Shown here: positions 61,501-64,000 of the stretch, piece by piece
How positions within the stretch are numbered: position 1 is the stretch's first letter
Layout of the letters: every line of letters begins with the position of its first letter
NCBI GenBank assembly: GCA_003241685.1
Contig: QFPJ01000014.1
Coordinates: forward strand, 8,802 to 72,801
Source: Sphingopyxis macrogoltabida
GTDB lineage: Bacteria; Pseudomonadota; Alphaproteobacteria; Sphingomonadales; Sphingomonadaceae
Direction of reading: 5' to 3'
Length of the DNA: 64,000 nt
The notes under the pieces: model-generated
Told to the model about the DNA's origin: nothing
The model's database searches: none
The model's input: only the letters and a program-made list of their open reading frames with translations
Program-made: the position numbers and the translations under genes

Positions 61501-62804
61501 TGGGCGGCGGCATCCGCTACAACGGCCCGGCGGAAACGCTCTATTCCTTCTTCGGCCCCGCGGATCAGCATGTGTCGGGGCCGCTCGCCGTCGCCGCCGA
61601 CTTCAGTTGCCGGCTGTCGGACCCCTGTCTCAACGGGGTGATCCGCGGCAGCGGCATGACCTATGAAAATCAGGTCTATGGCACGCGGCTCAGCAACATG
61701 ACGATCAATGGCCGCTTCACCGGCAACCGCGTCGAAATCGAACAGATGACCGCGACGGCGGGCGACGGCACGATCGATGCGAAAGGCTATATCAGCCTGG
61801 CGTCCGCCGACGGTTATCCGATGAACCTGTCGGCGACGCTCAACAACGCCCGGCTGGCGCGAAGCGACAATATCGCGGCGCGCGCAACCGGCAATCTGAC
61901 GCTGGAAAAGGTCGCGGGACAGACGGCCTTGTTGTCGGGCGACCTGCGCCTTCCCGAAACGCGCTATCGCATCGTGCGCGAAGGCGCCGCCGAGGTGCCC
62001 GTGCTGACCGGCGTGCGCCGCAAGCCGCCGGCGGGCCGCCGCCGGGTCAGCGGCGACGGGCTGGCGGCGGCGGGGGGCAGCCTGTTCGACCTGATCCGGC
62101 TCGACATCCGCCTGCGCGCGGGCGACGAAATCTATGTTTCGGGCATGGGGCTTGAATCCGAATGGCAGGCCGACATCCGCCTGCGCGGCACGACGCAGGC
62201 GCCGCGCGTCAACGGCGAGATCGAACTGGTTCGCGGGACGCTGGGCTTCGCAGGGCGCTCCTTCGATCTGGAGGAGGGACGTGTGACCTTCCCGACCGGC
62301 GATGCCTATGATCCGTCGATTCAGCTTCTGGCATCCGACACCATCGAAACGGTGACGGTGAACGTCAATGTCGCGGGCCGCGCCATGAACCCCCAGATTA
62401 CCTTTTCCAGCGTTCCCGGGCTGCCGCAGGACGAAATCGTGTCGCGTATCCTGTTCGGCGATTCGATCACCACCCTGTCGCCGCTGCAGGCGGTCCAGCT
62501 CGCATCGTCGCTGAACGCGCTGCGCGGCGGGGGCGGGGGATTGAACCCGCTCGGCGCGCTGCGCTCCGCGACCGGCATCGACCGGCTGCGCGTCTTGGGC
62601 CCGGACGACGCGGCGGGCCGCGGCACCGCGTTGGCGGCAGGTCAGTATATTTCCAAGGACATCTATCTGGAGGTGATCACCGATGCGCGGGGCTACACAG
62701 CGACCCAGCTGGAGATCAGCCTGACGCGCGCGCTGTCGCTGCTCAGCCAGGCCGGCGGGTCGGGGCAGTCGAACATGAGCATCCGTTACCGGAAGGATTA
62801 TTGA
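58575..62804 (+). CDS. tamB: Translocation and assembly module protein TamB
   Basis: A 1409-residue protein with one N-terminal transmembrane helix (IGLALLGLLVLAGLFLVGLN), then a long beta-helical periplasmic part rich in repeated strands, and the C-terminal DUF490 domain: GEIELVRGTLGFAGRSFDLEEGRVTFPTGDAYDPSIQLLASDTIETVTVNVNVAGRAMNPQITFSSVPGLPQDEIVSRILFGDSITTLSPLQAVQLA. TamB spans the periplasm as a lipid/protein conduit with TamA. The start overlaps tamA by 1 bp and the stop overlaps the lipoprotein gene by 1 bp, so the three are coupled. Confidence 0.95.
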   Translation: MADEAIQDDMPPPAADRTALLLRIGRWIGLALLGLLVLAGLFLVGLNSDAGRRFVVTQIEKYEFENGMKIGIGRLDGSLYGAMVIREFTLSDPQGVFLASPELRVDWRPFAFLNNHVDVRSATAQTITLRRTPAFTPVPDTGEPLLPDMDIDVGRLHVDRFVFEPAIAGERQEATLSAKIAIADRRAQITADAETIGANGKGDTLKLLLDAVPEANRLAMSLDLHAPQGGVLAAMAGIDQPLSAKLAGRGDWTKWDGSLIADLGATPLARLGLAARDGTFAVKGRTRPSGLLAGSAAALLEPETAIALTARLDDRKAALSGGMSSDAFRLDVDGGVDLGNNRYDGLQLGFALLRPGAIAPAVRGNNVRATARLDGAFALPTVEYQATAAALAVNDIVVERLSLSGKARVDADQILVPVAGRAARIRGLDAVAGGTLTAVRLDGDLAYADGRILSDNLRLRSPRIDARAIVIADLNRSFYTGAIDGRINDYRVESVGIFDISTDADLETAPGGGFAIAGKVRARSTRLFNSGVQDLLGGNAVASSDVRYGTDGIVRFAALRLTAPKLRITSGQGSYAPDGRVQFAARATSTDYGPLGVQLAGTISDPRATLTAERPGLGIGLANLVARINGAPGGYRLAATGDTDYGPLSANVVLLMAKGPLTIDVERADLSGIGLTGRLQQSEAGPFVGRLDASGQGLGGLVRLSADGQYQAAAINVRANNVVLPGPAQLAIGSAIVDADVTLYDNPRVVADLQLADTRIRTYDIAVGRVKIDYQDGRGKAQALVEGDSGVPFRVAANADLQPDLWRASVQGRASGISFRTTSPARIVPGKDDYELLPTTVDFGRGSNARIAGRFGDGIMLQSRLDRVNMSLLNAVYPGMGLGGRATGSLDFEQASADAFPRADARLTITGFTRTSAAAVSDPVDVNLAAKLLSDGGEARAVMRKRGTVIGRMQASLQPLGPGAGDWTTRLQAAPLGGGIRYNGPAETLYSFFGPADQHVSGPLAVAADFSCRLSDPCLNGVIRGSGMTYENQVYGTRLSNMTINGRFTGNRVEIEQMTATAGDGTIDAKGYISLASADGYPMNLSATLNNARLARSDNIAARATGNLTLEKVAGQTALLSGDLRLPETRYRIVREGAAEVPVLTGVRRKPPAGRRRVSGDGLAAAGGSLFDLIRLDIRLRAGDEIYVSGMGLESEWQADIRLRGTTQAPRVNGEIELVRGTLGFAGRSFDLEEGRVTFPTGDAYDPSIQLLASDTIETVTVNVNVAGRAMNPQITFSSVPGLPQDEIVSRILFGDSITTLSPLQAVQLASSLNALRGGGGGLNPLGALRSATGIDRLRVLGPDDAAGRGTALAAGQYISKDIYLEVITDARGYTATQLEISLTRALSLLSQAGGSGQSNMSIRYRKDY

Positions 62805-63034
62805 TGCGCATCGCCATCATCGCCGTGTGGCTGCTGCCGCTCGCGGTGGCGGGGTGCGGAAAGGAACCGGCGTTCGACGACCGCTATGACGCGGCCGCAA
62901 AGGAAATCGAGGCGCGCGCGAAGGCAATGGACGCCGACATTGCGGAAGCGGAACGCGCGGCGGGCGCAGCGGACAATTCAGCCTTGCCAGCCGCGCGCAC
63001 GCCGTCTAGGCCCGCATCGTCATCTGGGGAGTAG
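62804..63034 (+). CDS. Small hypothetical lipoprotein
   Basis: A 76-residue protein from ATG 62804, overlapping the tamB stop by one base. It has a lipoprotein signal (IIAVWLLPLAVAGC, lipobox VAGC), a coiled charged middle (DRYDAAAKEIEARAKAMDADIAEAERAAGA) and a Ser/Pro tail. It probably is an outer- or inner-membrane lipoprotein cotranscribed with tamAB. Notably the last codons TCT GGG GAG TAG form part of the riboswitch core GGGGAGTAG, so the gene end and the regulatory RNA overlap. Confidence 0.78.
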   Translation: MRIAIIAVWLLPLAVAGCGKEPAFDDRYDAAAKEIEARAKAMDADIAEAERAAGAADNSALPAARTPSRPASSSGE

Positions 63035-63140
63035 CCAGCCGTCCGTCAGGACGGGCCACCGCATCAACATACTTGGCCGAGAGGTCATGGTGCAGTGGAA
63101 GCGGGAAGCCGCTTGGGCGAGACCAATGGCATCGACCTTC
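63010..63140 (+). promoter_or_regulatory. yybP-ykoY manganese riboswitch
   Basis: Several hallmark segments of this motif are present in order: GGGGAGTAGCC (63026-63036), hairpin CCGTCC-GTCA-GGACGG (63039-63054), ATCAACATACT (63062-63072), GGTCATGG (63083-63090), and GGGCGAGACCAATGGCA (63115-63131). The E. coli mntP leader shows the same set. It lies directly upstream of a TMEM165/GDT1-family manganese exporter gene, the usual partner. Boundaries are approximate; the 5' end overlaps the lipoprotein gene. Confidence 0.85.
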
Positions 63141-63142
63141 CG

Positions 63143-63200
63143 TCCGGGCCGGGCGGCAGGGTTCGATGTCCGTTGGAAATCGCTGCCGCCCGGCCCCGGA
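63143..63200 (+). promoter_or_regulatory. Ribosome-site-sequestering hairpin of the Mn2+ riboswitch
   Basis: A 17-base left arm (63143-63159) is complementary to 63183-63200 with one bulged C: GGGCCGGGCGGCAG pairs with CTGCCGCCCGGCCC and TCC(G) with CGGA. The right arm covers most of the Shine-Dalgarno GGAG (63198-63201) eight bases before the ATG at 63209. There is no T-run, so it looks like translational control: in the off state the hairpin hides the ribosome site, and Mn2+ binding would free it. Confidence 0.65.
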
Positions 63201-63208
63201 GTATCCTG

Positions 63209-63781
63209 ATGGAAGCCCTTTTCACGTCGACCGCTGTCGTCGCGCTTGCCGAAATCGGCGACAAGACGCAGTTGCTGGCCATATTGCTTGCCACGCGCTT
63301 CAACCGTCCCGTGCCGATCATCGCCGGCATATTGGTCGCGACGCTCGCCAATCACGCCCTCGCGGCGTTGCTGGGATCGCAGGCGGCGGCTTTTCTCGAC
63401 AGTTCCTGGTTCCGCTATGCCGTCGGCTTTTCCTTCGTCGCCATGGCGGCCTGGACGCTGATCCCCGACAAATTCGACGATGACGAGGCACCCAAGCCGC
63501 GCTTCGGCGCCTTTCTGACGACATTGATTGCCTTTTTCCTGGTCGAAATGGGCGACAAGACACAGATTGCGACGGTCGCGCTCGGCGCCCAATATCATGA
63601 TGTTCTTCTCGTCACGACGGGCACGACGCTGGGCATGATGATCGCCAATGTTCCGGCCATTTTCCTGGGCCACGAACTGCTGAAGCGCGTCGATCTCAAC
63701 AAGGTGCGCCTGATCGCCGCCGCCTTGTTTCTCGTGATCGGCATATGGGTCTTGGTTCAGACCGCCGGTTGGATCGGCTGA
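63209..63781 (+). CDS. TMEM165/GDT1 (UPF0016) family manganese exporter
   Basis: A 190-residue membrane protein with six helices and the two signature ion sites ALAEIGDKTQ (E15, D18) and LVEMGDKTQ (E113, D116), related by an internal duplication. Bacterial members (MneA) export Mn2+; other homologues exchange Ca2+/Mn2+ for protons. Presence behind a yybP-ykoY riboswitch supports manganese export. ATG 63209 is used; the in-frame start at 63095 lies inside the riboswitch and is rejected. Confidence 0.92.
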   Translation: MEALFTSTAVVALAEIGDKTQLLAILLATRFNRPVPIIAGILVATLANHALAALLGSQAAAFLDSSWFRYAVGFSFVAMAAWTLIPDKFDDDEAPKPRFGAFLTTLIAFFLVEMGDKTQIATVALGAQYHDVLLVTTGTTLGMMIANVPAIFLGHELLKRVDLNKVRLIAAALFLVIGIWVLVQTAGWIG

Positions 63782-64000
63782 GCCAGGCGGGGCAAGCTTT
63801 GGAAAGGCGGAACCGGACGCGACGGCGCAGCGGAAAAATGGCGACGGACCGGGGAAAGCAGGGGCATCCGCCCGTTGCGCCATCCCATGTCCCATATATT
63901 CGATAATATATATTATGTTAATAGCGATACCGCAACTGTCCATGTAAACTGTGTCCAGTGTGATGGGGAAAGGCTTGCAGTCACGGCGGTCTTTCAACAG
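63782..64000. other. AT-rich intergenic tail, probable promoter of a gene beyond the window
   Basis: No complete gene. A 14-bp perfect palindrome ATAATATATATTAT lies at 63903-63916 within a local AT-rich stretch. A plus-strand frame from ATG 63963 (MGKGLQSRRSFN) runs to the window end and could be the beginning of a gene, but it is too short to judge. Confidence 0.35.

Noticed and set aside
63143..63200. Intrinsic terminator after the lipoprotein gene
   Set aside because: Very strong stem but no T-run and it overlaps the downstream ribosome site, so translational control fits better.
63020..63997. 325-codon minus-strand open frame
   Set aside because: Antisense of the riboswitch and exporter; no domain.

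Overview
The window is a stretch of high-GC chromosome from an alphaproteobacterium, almost certainly a Sphingomonadaceae member (Sphingopyxis/Sphingomonas-like). The reasons are the codon bias, the pal-side order cpoB-tilS-ftsH, hslV/hslU, tamA-tamB, sphingomonad-type intergenic palindromes, and TonB-receptor loci packed with DUF885 proteins and amidohydrolases. It holds no rRNA, phage, insertion sequence or CRISPR array. Two tRNA genes (Ser-GGA, Thr-GGT) and one manganese riboswitch are present.

Region 1 (1-3.6 kb): a minus-strand operon with a fused flavin monooxygenase/old-yellow-enzyme of the 2-aminobenzoyl-CoA/salicyloyl-CoA type, a short-chain dehydrogenase and a MarR regulator (cut by the window edge). 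A large MarR-type palindrome lies just upstream. Region 2 (3.6-23.9 kb): a long catabolic block. It contains a PLP aminotransferase, three DUF885 putative metallopeptidases, RidA, a VOC protein, a three-subunit HcnABC/hydroxyproline-dehydrogenase-like flavoenzyme, a DapA-family lyase, a LysR regulator, a sodium:solute symporter with a DUF3311 partner, two tandem prolidase-like amidohydrolases, an NTF2-like secreted protein and a TonB receptor. Four copies of one LysR-type palindrome (GTTGCG-N5-CGCAAC and variants) sit in front of the divided transcription units and suggest a single regulon, plausibly for uptake and breakdown of imino-acid or D-amino-acid containing peptides.

Region 3 (24-36 kb): an AraC/SDR pair, tRNA-Ser, a cyclophilin, a DUF1905 protein, tRNA-Thr, an AI-2E family transporter, a second LysR, a CDC48-type double AAA ATPase, an MFS carrier, and a phospholipid-methyltransferase-like protein convergent with a phospholipase D/cardiolipin-synthase-like protein. 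Region 4 (36-47 kb): housekeeping genes rpoZ, ftsH, tilS, cpoB, a RodZ-like protein and hslV/hslU. The hslVU pair is split by a D-amino-acid-oxidase-like gene whose domain order is circularly permuted. Two intergenic gaps carry sphingomonad REP-like inverted repeats.

Region 5 (47-56 kb): nucleotide-sugar genes for surface polysaccharide (mannose-6-P isomerase, wecC, wecB, UDP-glucuronate epimerase, galE, ugd), with a serine/threonine-type phosphatase and selO between them. Region 6 (56-64 kb): the tamA-tamB envelope transport operon ending in a small lipoprotein gene. The stop of that gene lies inside a yybP-ykoY Mn2+ riboswitch controlling a TMEM165/GDT1-family (MneA-like) manganese exporter. 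The last 219 bases are AT-rich and look like the promoter of a gene beyond the window.
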